Source of the DNA: an uncultured Solirubrobacterales bacterium
GTDB taxonomy: Bacteria; Actinomycetota; Thermoleophilia; Solirubrobacterales; 70-9
Direction: 5' to 3'
NCBI GenBank assembly: GCA_903939845.1
Contig: CAJAIJ010000053.1
Span: forward strand, 37,889 to 101,888
Length of the DNA stretch: 64,000 bases
Position 1 is the stretch's first letter. Each line of letters starts with the position of its first letter. The notes under the pieces are model-generated. The model did no database searches and had not been told where the DNA came from. It saw nothing but the letters and a program-made list of their open reading frames with translations. Shown here one piece after another: positions 38,007 to 44,969 of the stretch. Both the position numbers and the translations under genes were made by a program.

Positions 38007-38342
38007 ATGTCGAGATTCGAGGGCCTTCCAGACAGACGCCAGAGCCTGACCGGCGTGACCGATCAGGGCGACGAAGTCTGGCTGATCCGATCGATCTCGC
38101 AGAAGCTGTATCGGTGCGGGTGCTGCCACGACTCGATCGAGCCCGGCGACGAAAACGTGGTGGTCCAATACGTCATGCGAACGGGCGGCACCGAGCACAG
38201 TCATTGGCACCGACGTTGTGCCGCCGAGGTCCTGATGCCCTCCATCCGTGCCCTGAAGGCGGTCAACGCCTCCGATGCTTCGCGTGGGAAGCTCGAGTCC
38301 AGGGGCCGACGCTCACCCGGTCGACGCCGAAAGCCGCGCTAA
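38007..38342 (+). CDS. Small zinc-binding protein, conserved in actinobacteria
   Basis: A 111-aa protein resembling the short actinobacterial proteins often mislabelled ATP/GTP-binding. Putative zinc ligands are YRCGCCHDSI and HSHWHRRCAAEV, about 40 residues apart, and the C-terminus is strongly basic (RRSPGRRRKPR), which suggests nucleic-acid contact. It is divergent from the RpiR gene and its stop codon overlaps the stop of the convergent membrane protein gene. Confidence 0.75.
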   Translation: MSRFEGLPDRRQSLTGVTDQGDEVWLIRSISQKLYRCGCCHDSIEPGDENVVVQYVMRTGGTEHSHWHRRCAAEVLMPSIRALKAVNASDASRGKLESRGRRSPGRRRKPR

Positions 38343-38803
38343 CCGAAGGCTCTGCGACGGCGCAGGACTACGAACCCGGCCGCGAGGAGTGCAACGAGCC
38401 CCAGGGCCAGGAAGTGGAAGGCCGGATTGGACTGTGGGACTTCGGGAGGCGGTGGGTTCTCGGCGGAAACCTGACTGGCGGCCCCATCATTCGATCCCCC
38501 TTCCCCGGAGGGCATGGTTCCGCCCTTGTCACCGGCTCGGTCTCCAGTAGCCGTTTCCGCCTCCCGGGACCCGGCCCGCTTCCCGTCCTTCGGAGGGACG
38601 GCCGCCTTCTCGGCCTTCGGGGCCGGTTCGGTGTGAACTTCGCCGGCATGGCCCGCGGCAAGGGCGGGCATCAAGACGGCAGCGCCCAGAGTGGTGATCA
38701 CGAAAAAGGCCAGCAACCGTGCTCCCCGGCGGTCTCGCCGAAGGTCGGAATCACCCGATCGGATTGCCGTCAGAAGATCGCTCACCAATTCCATTCTAGG
38801 CAT
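38339..38803 (-). CDS. Secreted or membrane-anchored linker protein, unknown
   Basis: A 154-aa product starting MPRMELVSD, overlapping the previous stop by a few bases. It has an internal N-terminal hydrophobic signal (LLAFFVITTLGAAVLMPALAAG), then a hydrophilic Pro/Ala/Lys/Gly-rich linker with HAGEVHTEP, and a C-terminal membrane helix followed by RRRRAFG. This layout resembles a cell-surface anchored linker. Its pairing with the upstream gene suggests a joint envelope function. Family not recognised. Confidence 0.68.
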   Translation of the reverse strand: MPRMELVSDLLTAIRSGDSDLRRDRRGARLLAFFVITTLGAAVLMPALAAGHAGEVHTEPAPKAEKAAVPPKDGKRAGSREAETATGDRAGDKGGTMPSGEGGSNDGAASQVSAENPPPPEVPQSNPAFHFLALGLVALLAAGFVVLRRRRAFG

Positions 38804-39500
38804 CGCTACCGCTCGAGCCGACCGGATGGCCTCCCGCTCGCCGTCGGCCCAGGATGACCAGACCTGCACCGATCGCCAGCCCACCAAGCAGCAGGAATGG
38901 CCAGAGGGGTGCCCCGCCGCCCGAACCGACCCAGAAGAGGGTCCCGGTGAGTTCGGCTCTGCGCCCGTCGACCTCCAAGGGGATCGAATAGCCGAATACC
39001 TCGGTTTTGACCGAGGGGTCGGTGACTTGAGGTGGCACCCCCTTTCCCATCCAGTGGGAACGATGGTCGTGCCATGCAAAACGTCCCTCTTCGCCGACCG
39101 GCTTCCACCTCGGCGCCGCCTCGGCATCGGCGAAATCGGGGACCTCGCCCTCCCCATAGCGATCCCGGTTGGCAAACCAGGCCGGAGACCGTGTGTTGGC
39201 ATCGACCCTTCCGTCCGGAAGGAATCTGAGATAGGGCTCTCCCCTGTAGCCCTCAACGATCACGGTGCTGCCCGAGCGGTTCGAGAGCGTGATGAAGTCG
39301 TCGTAGTTGCCGACCGTGAAGGTAAGGCCATCTGCCAGGAATCCCGGGCGCACCGCTTCGATCTCGGAGCGATAGTTCGGGTCCCCCTGGTGAGCGTCGG
39401 CCCTCTGCGGCATGGACCCCGGAATGGTCAGCAGGACGGTGAGCAACAAGAAAATCACGGTCAGACCTACCGGCCCCGATATGAATCTGGCTCGCGCCAT
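38796..39500 (-). CDS. Predicted exported membrane-anchored protein, unknown
   Basis: A 234-aa product from MARARFISG (the track start, 56 codons upstream, reads through the promoter gap). Signal peptide VGLTVIFLLLTVLLTIPG with cleavage likely near ADAHQG; an extracellular domain of about 140 residues rich in aromatic residues (YRGEPYLRFLPDG, FAWHDHRSHWMGKG); a C-terminal helix PLWPFLLLGGLAIGAGLVIL and RRR tail. Similar type I proteins occur near CopC/YcnI-like genes in actinobacteria, and the His-rich stretch could bind metal, but that is inference. Confidence 0.7.
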   Translation of the reverse strand: MARARFISGPVGLTVIFLLLTVLLTIPGSMPQRADAHQGDPNYRSEIEAVRPGFLADGLTFTVGNYDDFITLSNRSGSTVIVEGYRGEPYLRFLPDGRVDANTRSPAWFANRDRYGEGEVPDFADAEAAPRWKPVGEEGRFAWHDHRSHWMGKGVPPQVTDPSVKTEVFGYSIPLEVDGRRAELTGTLFWVGSGGGAPLWPFLLLGGLAIGAGLVILGRRRAGGHPVGSSGSDA

Positions 39501-39594
39501 TGACTGATTGTAGGAAGCCCTGCTTCCGGGCCGAACCTCTACCCTCACTGGTGGAGGAGCCGGGCAGCCTGCTAAATGTGACTGGAGTACGGCC

Positions 39595-40518
39595 ATGAAG
39601 AAGGAAAAGAAGAAGAAATCAAAGGACACAGTGGGCGCTGGAGCCGCGATTCGAGCCACCCTCTTCATCGATCCGGTCTGTCCGTGGGGATACTCGGCCG
39701 GCCCTGCCCTCAGGACGATCGAGTGGCGCTACAGGGATCAGATCGCCTGGGAGATGGTCCTGATCGGGCTCAGCTCCCCCGGAGGGCCGCCTCCCCCCTA
39801 CACACCGACCAAGCTGGCCCAGGTCCAGGTCCCGATCCGCGACCGGTTCGGAATGCCGTTCTCGCTGGAACCCAAGTCGAGGCCGTTCACGAGCTCGCGT
39901 GCCTGCGAGGCAATCGCTGCCGTTCGTGCGACCCAGCCGGGCGCCGAATGGAAGGCCCTGAGGGCGATCCAGCTCCTCTACTTCAACACGCCCCTTCTGC
40001 CCGATGAAGACGAGCAACTCCGGGCCGCACTGGACTCGGTCCAGGGCCTGGACGGCGACGGCGCGATGGCTGCGATCGATTCGGCCGAAGTCCAGAACGC
40101 CTACGCAAAGGACAGGGCGCGAGCGCGCTCGGCGTCGGGAGGGCCGGCCTACGCTCAGGGAAAGACGGCCGACTCACCGGAAGGCCCCCGCTATACCGCT
40201 CCATCACTGATCCTCGAGTCCGACGGGGCGACTATTGAGGTCGGAGGATTCCAACCCGTCGAGGCCTATGACCTGGCCATCGCGAACCTCGCTCCGGGAC
40301 TGAAGCGGATCCCGCCACCGGAAAGCCCCCTGGAAGCCCTCACCCTCTATCCGGGCGGCCTGACCACCCGAGAGGTCGCCGCGATCATGTCGAAGGGCCT
40401 GGAAGGGCCCGAACCCGAGACCGTCGAGCAGGCCCTCCTGGGCCTCTCGGGGGAGAACCGTGTCTCGCGGGTGCCGCTCGGAAACGACGCACTCTGGATC
40501 GCCGCAACTCCGGCCTGA
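39595..40518 (+). CDS. DsbA/FrnE-family thioredoxin-fold protein
   Basis: A 307-aa thioredoxin-fold protein with VCPWGYSAGPALR near residue 28: a single active cysteine (CPWG), typical of the FrnE-like DsbA subgroup acting on glutathione-like or mycothiol-like adducts. No signal peptide is present; instead a lysine-rich start (MKKEKKKKSK). The start is supported by GGAG at good spacing. A C-terminal extension of about 90 aa, perhaps winged-helix-like (LTTREVAAIMSKGL), is added. Divergent from the exported protein gene. Confidence 0.82.
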   Translation: MKKEKKKKSKDTVGAGAAIRATLFIDPVCPWGYSAGPALRTIEWRYRDQIAWEMVLIGLSSPGGPPPPYTPTKLAQVQVPIRDRFGMPFSLEPKSRPFTSSRACEAIAAVRATQPGAEWKALRAIQLLYFNTPLLPDEDEQLRAALDSVQGLDGDGAMAAIDSAEVQNAYAKDRARARSASGGPAYAQGKTADSPEGPRYTAPSLILESDGATIEVGGFQPVEAYDLAIANLAPGLKRIPPPESPLEALTLYPGGLTTREVAAIMSKGLEGPEPETVEQALLGLSGENRVSRVPLGNDALWIAATPA

Positions 40519-40549
40519 CCGAACCGGACCGTCGGGAGGCAATCGCGAG

Positions 40550-40849
40550 ATGGGCAGCGAGTCCGAGAGGATCCGGATCGACCGAACGAAGTCGGCCACC
40601 GGTGGCGGTTTCGGTGACGGTGAACTGGCCTACCTGCACTTCACTCTCGACCACAACGGCGTGGCCTTCCTCGACGATCTCGGCGGCGGTTGGGTGGCCG
40701 GAGAGGGACCGGGCTGGGTCCTCCACTATCGCTCCGAGCCGTCCGACTCCGAAGGCCTGACGGCCTTCTTCCCGGGAATGGCCCTGACCGACGAGAAGGG
40801 CGCGATTTCCGCCGCGATCGATTTCCTGTCAGACCTCGAGGGAGCCTGA
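40550..40849 (+). CDS. Hypothetical protein, 99 aa
   Basis: I do not recognise this protein. The chosen ATG gives MGSESERIRIDRTK; the longer track start is inside the DsbA-like gene. It is acidic, soluble, without cysteines, and has alternating hydrophobic strands (LAYLHFTLDHNGVAFL, GWVLHYRSEP). It lies 31 bp downstream of the DsbA-like gene on the same strand and converges with the next gene, so it is probably co-transcribed with the former. Confidence 0.6.
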   Translation: MGSESERIRIDRTKSATGGGFGDGELAYLHFTLDHNGVAFLDDLGGGWVAGEGPGWVLHYRSEPSDSEGLTAFFPGMALTDEKGAISAAIDFLSDLEGA

Positions 40850-40857
40850 CCCGGGCG

Positions 40858-41208
40858 TCATTCCGTTTCCTGGATCCGGAAAAGGGTTCCCCAGACGTCG
40901 GAATAGAGACTGGCACGAGCCGGGTCCTTCTGGCCGACACGATTCTTGAAATTGTCGTAATCGATCCGTCCAACCATCGCCGCCGTCAGGGCAGCGAAGT
41001 CATCACGACGAACCTCGAGTCTCCACCTGTAATCGGCCTGCTCGAGACTGAACACCCCAACTGGATCGAAGCCCTCCACTCCCTCTTCGGCCGCGATTCG
41101 GCAGAGGTTCTCCAGGTCTCCTCGTGCCCTGGCTCTGACCAGCAGGTGGTCGGGCCTCTCTCGATGAGCCACGACGCTTGCGAATCCATCCTCAGTGATC
41201 AACCACAT
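40858..41208 (-). CDS. Conserved hypothetical protein, 116 aa
   Basis: A small soluble protein starting MWLITEDGFASVVAHRE. The patterns YRWRLEVRRDDFAALTAAMVGRIDYDNFKNRV and SLYSDVWGTLFRIQ match, from memory, small conserved proteins of unknown function in actinobacteria and proteobacteria. No catalytic residues are evident. It converges with the 99-aa gene (8-bp gap) and follows the YrhK-like gene on the same strand. Confidence 0.72.
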   Translation of the reverse strand: MWLITEDGFASVVAHRERPDHLLVRARARGDLENLCRIAAEEGVEGFDPVGVFSLEQADYRWRLEVRRDDFAALTAAMVGRIDYDNFKNRVGQKDPARASLYSDVWGTLFRIQETE

Positions 41209-41274
41209 GAAAACCCCCTTTTCCAGGAAACGGTAAGTAACAGTGTCGCGGGGACAGATGTATTCCTGACACGA

Positions 41275-41916
41275 CTATTCGCGAGATCCGACACCATCAG
41301 AGGGCGGCATCAACAGGGCGCCGGCGAGGAAGAGGAGGCCTCCGACGAAGGTGCCGAGATTCATCAGGGCGACCGCCAGGGCGCCGGAGTCGAAGGCGAC
41401 GAAATATCCGGCGAGCGCCGAGACGCCGAAGGCGACCGACCCGCCGAGGTTGGCGACGGCAACCTGCCAGTTTCGGACTCTCGGGTCCCAGAGTCTGTCC
41501 CTGATGCGTACTGCCTGAAAGGCAAGGAGGCTCGAGACGAGGAAGGCAACCGAACCGAAGGCGTCCGGTGCCCAGGCCCGCAGGTCCTCCTGCCCGGAGA
41601 GCAGACCTTTTCGCACGGCTGCGAACGTGCTTACGTTGAACAGGATGGTGCCGACGAACTGGATGGCCGCAGACCACCAGTCGGCTCTCGCTGGGCCTTT
41701 CCAGGCGCCGGGCCGCCACCTCCCGGTCAGCCGAAGCTGGACGAAGGCCGCGATGGTGAAGAAGACCGAGCCGAGGGCAAAGGTCAGGTTGTCGACGTTC
41801 GAGCCGACCAGAACGGCCCACCCCGGAACGGCACCGAGCGCGAAAAGGACCGAACCGATGGCGAAGAAGCGCGATTCGAGCCTTGCGTTCTCGAACCGGG
41901 TGAACCGGAGCTTCAC
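41275..41916 (-). CDS. YrhK-like multi-pass membrane protein
   Basis: Protein of about 213 aa with at least six membrane helices in two similar halves (FFAIGSVLFALGAVPGW, LTFALGSVFFTIAAFVQL, then FGSVAFLVSSLLAFQAV, LMNLGTFVGGLLFLAGALL), resembling YrhK-domain proteins. I prefer the GTG giving VKLRFTRFENARLESR; the track start is 27 codons upstream with a low-complexity serine-rich stretch that overlaps a plausible small ORF in another frame. Function unknown. Confidence 0.7.
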   Translation of the reverse strand: MKLRFTRFENARLESRFFAIGSVLFALGAVPGWAVLVGSNVDNLTFALGSVFFTIAAFVQLRLTGRWRPGAWKGPARADWWSAAIQFVGTILFNVSTFAAVRKGLLSGQEDLRAWAPDAFGSVAFLVSSLLAFQAVRIRDRLWDPRVRNWQVAVANLGGSVAFGVSALAGYFVAFDSGALAVALMNLGTFVGGLLFLAGALLMPPSDGVGSRE

Positions 41917-41938
41917 CGTCTGGCCTGCCCGGAGCCGG

Positions 41939-42034
41939 TCAATCCTTCGGGCCCCGCCGGATTCCGACGAGGACGATGCCTCCAAGGAGCCCGGCAACGC
42001 CGAGGAGGATCGCGAATATCCCGAGATCAGTCAC
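41939..42034 (-). CDS. Putative 31-aa single-helix membrane microprotein
   Basis: Too short for the ORF track. From a GTG it reads VTDLGIFAILLGVAGLLGG and then IVLVGIRRGPKD: one glycine-rich membrane helix of about 21 residues and a basic tail, a common form for bacterial microproteins. It ends 22 bp before the preferred YrhK start. No clear Shine-Dalgarno is present, so it may be a chance frame; the frame is also open upstream (GESPTIDRPILPT) without a start codon. Confidence 0.35.
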   Translation of the reverse strand: MTDLGIFAILLGVAGLLGGIVLVGIRRGPKD

Positions 42035-42144
42035 CGTCGGGAGGATAGGGCGATCGATCGTGGGAGACTCACCTGACCGGTGGTCCAGCCGGTGCCAACG
42101 CTCGAGCCGGCACCGGGAAGTCTCCCGTCTGAAGGTGGAATCGA

Positions 42145-42218
<74 letters not shown>

Positions 42219-42278
42219 GCGGGGCGATTGTAGGGGCACCGCGAGCGAGCGCGGCGCTCAGGCGCACGGGCCTCCGGA

Positions 42279-42641
42279 TCAGATCGCGAAGAGCTGGGAG
42301 AGGGAGCGGCCGACGTCCGGGGGCTCCTCTTCTCCTGCGGCGAAGGCCTTGACGCCCTGGGCGAGCGCTTCGGCCGCCTCGGAGATCTGGGTGGCCCTCT
42401 GCGGTTTGATCTCTCCGGCCTCTGCGGCTTCGGCGAGGTCCGATTCCATCAGCCCGGCAAGTTCGGCGACCCGCCTCATGCCGAGCGTCCCGGCCGTTCC
42501 GTGGAGCGTGTGAGCCTCCTGGCGTAGGGTCTCGAAATCCGTGGTCCCGGTGTCGAGGCCCGCCGAAATAACGTCACAGCGTTGCCGGGACTCCTTTACG
42601 AACTCCTTGATCAGTTCGGGATCGGGTGCTTCGTCGCTCAA
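42279..42641 (-). CDS. Stand-alone HPt (histidine phosphotransfer) domain protein
   Basis: A 120-aa four-helix HPt protein. The phospho-acceptor block is EAHTLHGTAGTLGM; His44 aligns with the phosphorylated residue of the HxxKG motif, with His replacing the usual Lys at +3. No kinase, receiver or response regulator is encoded in the window, so it would act in trans in a phosphorelay. It lies 60 bp beyond the tRNA and is divergent from the SDR gene across a 187-bp gap in which I see no clear element. Confidence 0.85.
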   Translation of the reverse strand: MSDEAPDPELIKEFVKESRQRCDVISAGLDTGTTDFETLRQEAHTLHGTAGTLGMRRVAELAGLMESDLAEAAEAGEIKPQRATQISEAAEALAQGVKAFAAGEEEPPDVGRSLSQLFAI

Positions 42642-42828
42642 CTGTTTCCCCCTTCGGAAAACGAAAACCGGCCGACCTCGGCCGTGTGGCCCTTCGAAAC
42701 CTCTACTCCTCTGGCAGAGACGGGGTCAGACTAGACCACAGCGCCGGTTATGGGAAGGCCGGCTGCAGCCCCGGGGCCTCTCACCTGCCATAGGCTGTTC
42801 CGGCCCGGAGGCGAGGAAAGGAAGAGCT

Positions 42829-43566
42829 TTGACCAAGAGAGCAGCATTGGTAACCGGAGGATCCGGAGGCATAGGGCTCGCGATAGCCCGGAGGTTGGCC
42901 GAGAACGGCTACCACCTCACGATCTCGGGACGGCGGGAGGAAAAGCTTCTGAACACGGCCGAGGCCCTGGCAAATGAGGATTTCAAGGTCGAGGCCGTCG
43001 TGGCCGACCTGAGCAAGCCCGAGGCCATGGTCGAGCTGGTGGCCGAGCACAAGCGTCAGTGGGGACGGATGGACTGTCTGGTCAACAACGCCGGCATAGG
43101 CATCGGTCAGCCGATCGAGTCGATCGAAGACAGGTATTTCGACCTCCAGATCGCGGTCAATCTCCAGGCGATGGTGGTAGCGACCCGCGAGTCTTTCGGC
43201 CTGCTCAAGGAGGCTGGCGCCGAACACGGCAAGGCACTCGTGGTCAACATGGCGTCGGTCGCCGGCAAGATGGGACCACCCTGGCTCTCGGTCTACGGCG
43301 CCACGAAGGCTGCGGTGATCTCCTTCTCCCAGTCCAGCCAGAAGGAGTTCGGAGATGCCGGAGTGGGCGTCACTGCGATCGCGCCCGGCTTCGTCGCAAC
43401 CGAGATGACCGAATTCGTCCAGGGCGAAGTTCCGGCCGAGGAGATGATCCAGCCCGATGACATCGCCGAGGCAGTCGAGTTCCTGCTCGGGATTTCTCCC
43501 AACTGCGTCGTGCCGGAAATGGTCCTGAACCGACCCGGCTCGGGCCCCGACAGCGGCGGAATGTGA
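42829..43566 (+). CDS. Short-chain dehydrogenase/reductase
   Basis: A 245-aa classical SDR. NAD(P) motif TGGSGGIGLAIA, NNAG (VNNAGIGIG), catalytic serine in NMASVAG and YGATK. Translation is placed at TTG (MTKRAALVTGG) preceded by GGAAAGGAAGAG; upstream in-frame starts lie far before the fold. The basic residues SGRRE after strand two suggest NADPH preference. Substrate unknown. A glycosyltransferase gene follows after 27 bp. Confidence 0.9.
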   Translation: MTKRAALVTGGSGGIGLAIARRLAENGYHLTISGRREEKLLNTAEALANEDFKVEAVVADLSKPEAMVELVAEHKRQWGRMDCLVNNAGIGIGQPIESIEDRYFDLQIAVNLQAMVVATRESFGLLKEAGAEHGKALVVNMASVAGKMGPPWLSVYGATKAAVISFSQSSQKEFGDAGVGVTAIAPGFVATEMTEFVQGEVPAEEMIQPDDIAEAVEFLLGISPNCVVPEMVLNRPGSGPDSGGM

Positions 43567-43593
43567 CCGGGTCCGGTCGGTGACCGGCTGTCT

Positions 43594-44796
43594 GTGGACC
43601 GTAGAGAGGGCGAGAATCCCGGCAGGCTGAAGTGTCTGGTTGCCGCCTTCGGCGACCCCGGGCACGTGTTCCCGGCCATCTCTCTCTCCAAGGCCCTTGC
43701 GGGTCGCGGGCACGAGGTCGTCCTCGAGACCTGGCCCCAGTGGGAGGATCTGGTCAAGGGGGAAGGTCTCGGATTTGCCAGTGCCGATCAGTATCAGGTC
43801 TTCCCTCCCCCCTCCTCGGGAATTGCAGGCGGAGGAGAGGCGGCCGTCGCCCTGATGCCGCTCCTCGAGGAATTCCAGCCAGACGTCGTGGTCAACGACA
43901 TCCTCACCGTCGCCCCGTCACTGGCGGCAGAGAAGTTCGGCTGCCGCCGGGTGACCCTGGTCCCTCACCTCTGGCCGGAAGGCAGACGGGACTACCCCTT
44001 CTTTTCGATCGGCGCCCTGCCACCCCGCACTCCGGTCGGCAGGGCCTTCTGGCGCTCCACTTCGAAGATCCTGGATCGCGGCCTGATTCGGGGCCGAGAT
44101 GATCTGAACGCCCAGCGAAGGGTGATCGGGCTTCCACCTACGGACCGGTTCCACGGTGCCACCAGCCCCGACCTCGACCTGATCGCGACCTTTCCTCAGC
44201 TCGAATACGAAGGCGGACTGCCCGAGCGGGCCGTGATCACGGGGCCGATGCCCTGGGAGGCGCCACACCCCGACGTCGATCTGCCCGATGGGGACGACCC
44301 CTTGATCCTGGTCGCGCCGAGCACCTCTCAGGATCCCGACAACAGGTTGGTCCGTGCCGCCCTGGATGGCCTCGCCGGATTGCCGGTGAGGGTCGTAGCG
44401 ACGACGAACCGGGTCGTTCCGAGTCGGCCGATCGAGGTCCCGGCGAACGTAGTTCTCGTCGACTGGCTCCGCTACTCACAGGTGATTCCGCTTGCCTCGG
44501 TCGTGATCTGCCACGGAGGTCACGGCACGGTTGCCCGCTCGCTCGCCGAAGGGGTCCCCCTGCTGGTCTGCCCGATCGCAGGCGACATGAACGAGAACGC
44601 GATAAGGGTCACCTGGTCTGGAACCGGACTCTCGATCCGATGGAGCCTCGTAGGGCCCGGCAGCGTCAGGTGGGCGGTGGCGGAGTTGCTCGGCGACGAG
44701 TCCTTTGCAGGACGTGCCGGTGAGATTTCCAGGTGGTCCGAAGACCACGACGGGCCGACCGCCGGCGCTCGACTGATCGAGGCACTGGCGGGGTGA
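43594..44796 (+). CDS. Family 1 (UGT/MGT-like) glycosyltransferase
   Basis: A 400-aa GT-B fold enzyme similar to macrolide or sterol-type glycosyltransferases. N-terminal acceptor domain opens LVAAFGDPGHVFPAISLSKAL; C-terminal donor domain has VILVDW-like strand and the signature ICHGGHGTVARSLAEGVPLLVCP with DMNENA. Start is GTG. It would glycosylate a small molecule or lipid; the partner SDR could modify the same product. The stop is 1 bp from the 3' end of the opposite-strand tRNA-Asn. Confidence 0.85.
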   Translation: MDRREGENPGRLKCLVAAFGDPGHVFPAISLSKALAGRGHEVVLETWPQWEDLVKGEGLGFASADQYQVFPPPSSGIAGGGEAAVALMPLLEEFQPDVVVNDILTVAPSLAAEKFGCRRVTLVPHLWPEGRRDYPFFSIGALPPRTPVGRAFWRSTSKILDRGLIRGRDDLNAQRRVIGLPPTDRFHGATSPDLDLIATFPQLEYEGGLPERAVITGPMPWEAPHPDVDLPDGDDPLILVAPSTSQDPDNRLVRAALDGLAGLPVRVVATTNRVVPSRPIEVPANVVLVDWLRYSQVIPLASVVICHGGHGTVARSLAEGVPLLVCPIAGDMNENAIRVTWSGTGLSIRWSLVGPGSVRWAVAELLGDESFAGRAGEISRWSEDHDGPTAGARLIEALAG

Positions 44797-44797
44797 G

Positions 44798-44869
44798 CTC
44801 GGGGGGGCGGACTCGAACCGCCAACCACCGACTTAACAGGACGGCGCTCTACCATTGAGCTACCCCCGA
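44798..44869 (-). tRNA. tRNA-Asn, anticodon GUU
   Basis: A 72-nt cloverleaf: acceptor TCGGGGG/CCCCCGA, D stem GCTC/GAGC, anticodon loop CTGTTAA (GTT), T stem GGCGG/CCGCC, discriminator G. The anticodon stem CCGTC/GTCGG has a T-T mismatch at 30-40, where Watson-Crick pairing is expected. Everything else is canonical. It lies 100 bp beyond the dnaG stop, on the same strand. Confidence 0.92.
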
Positions 44870-44969
44870 TCGACGCCTCCCGAACATTCGGTCGGTTCCG
44901 CCGAAACTGGGTTCCAGATCGGCATCAGCGTTGAGCGGGAACCCTACCGGACAGGGACAGCTCGGAAGT

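Noticed and set aside
44880-44925. GAAC...GTTC stretch resembling an SOS box between tRNA-Asn and dnaG
   Set aside because: Half-sites are only 4 bp with wrong spacing, and it lies downstream of dnaG.
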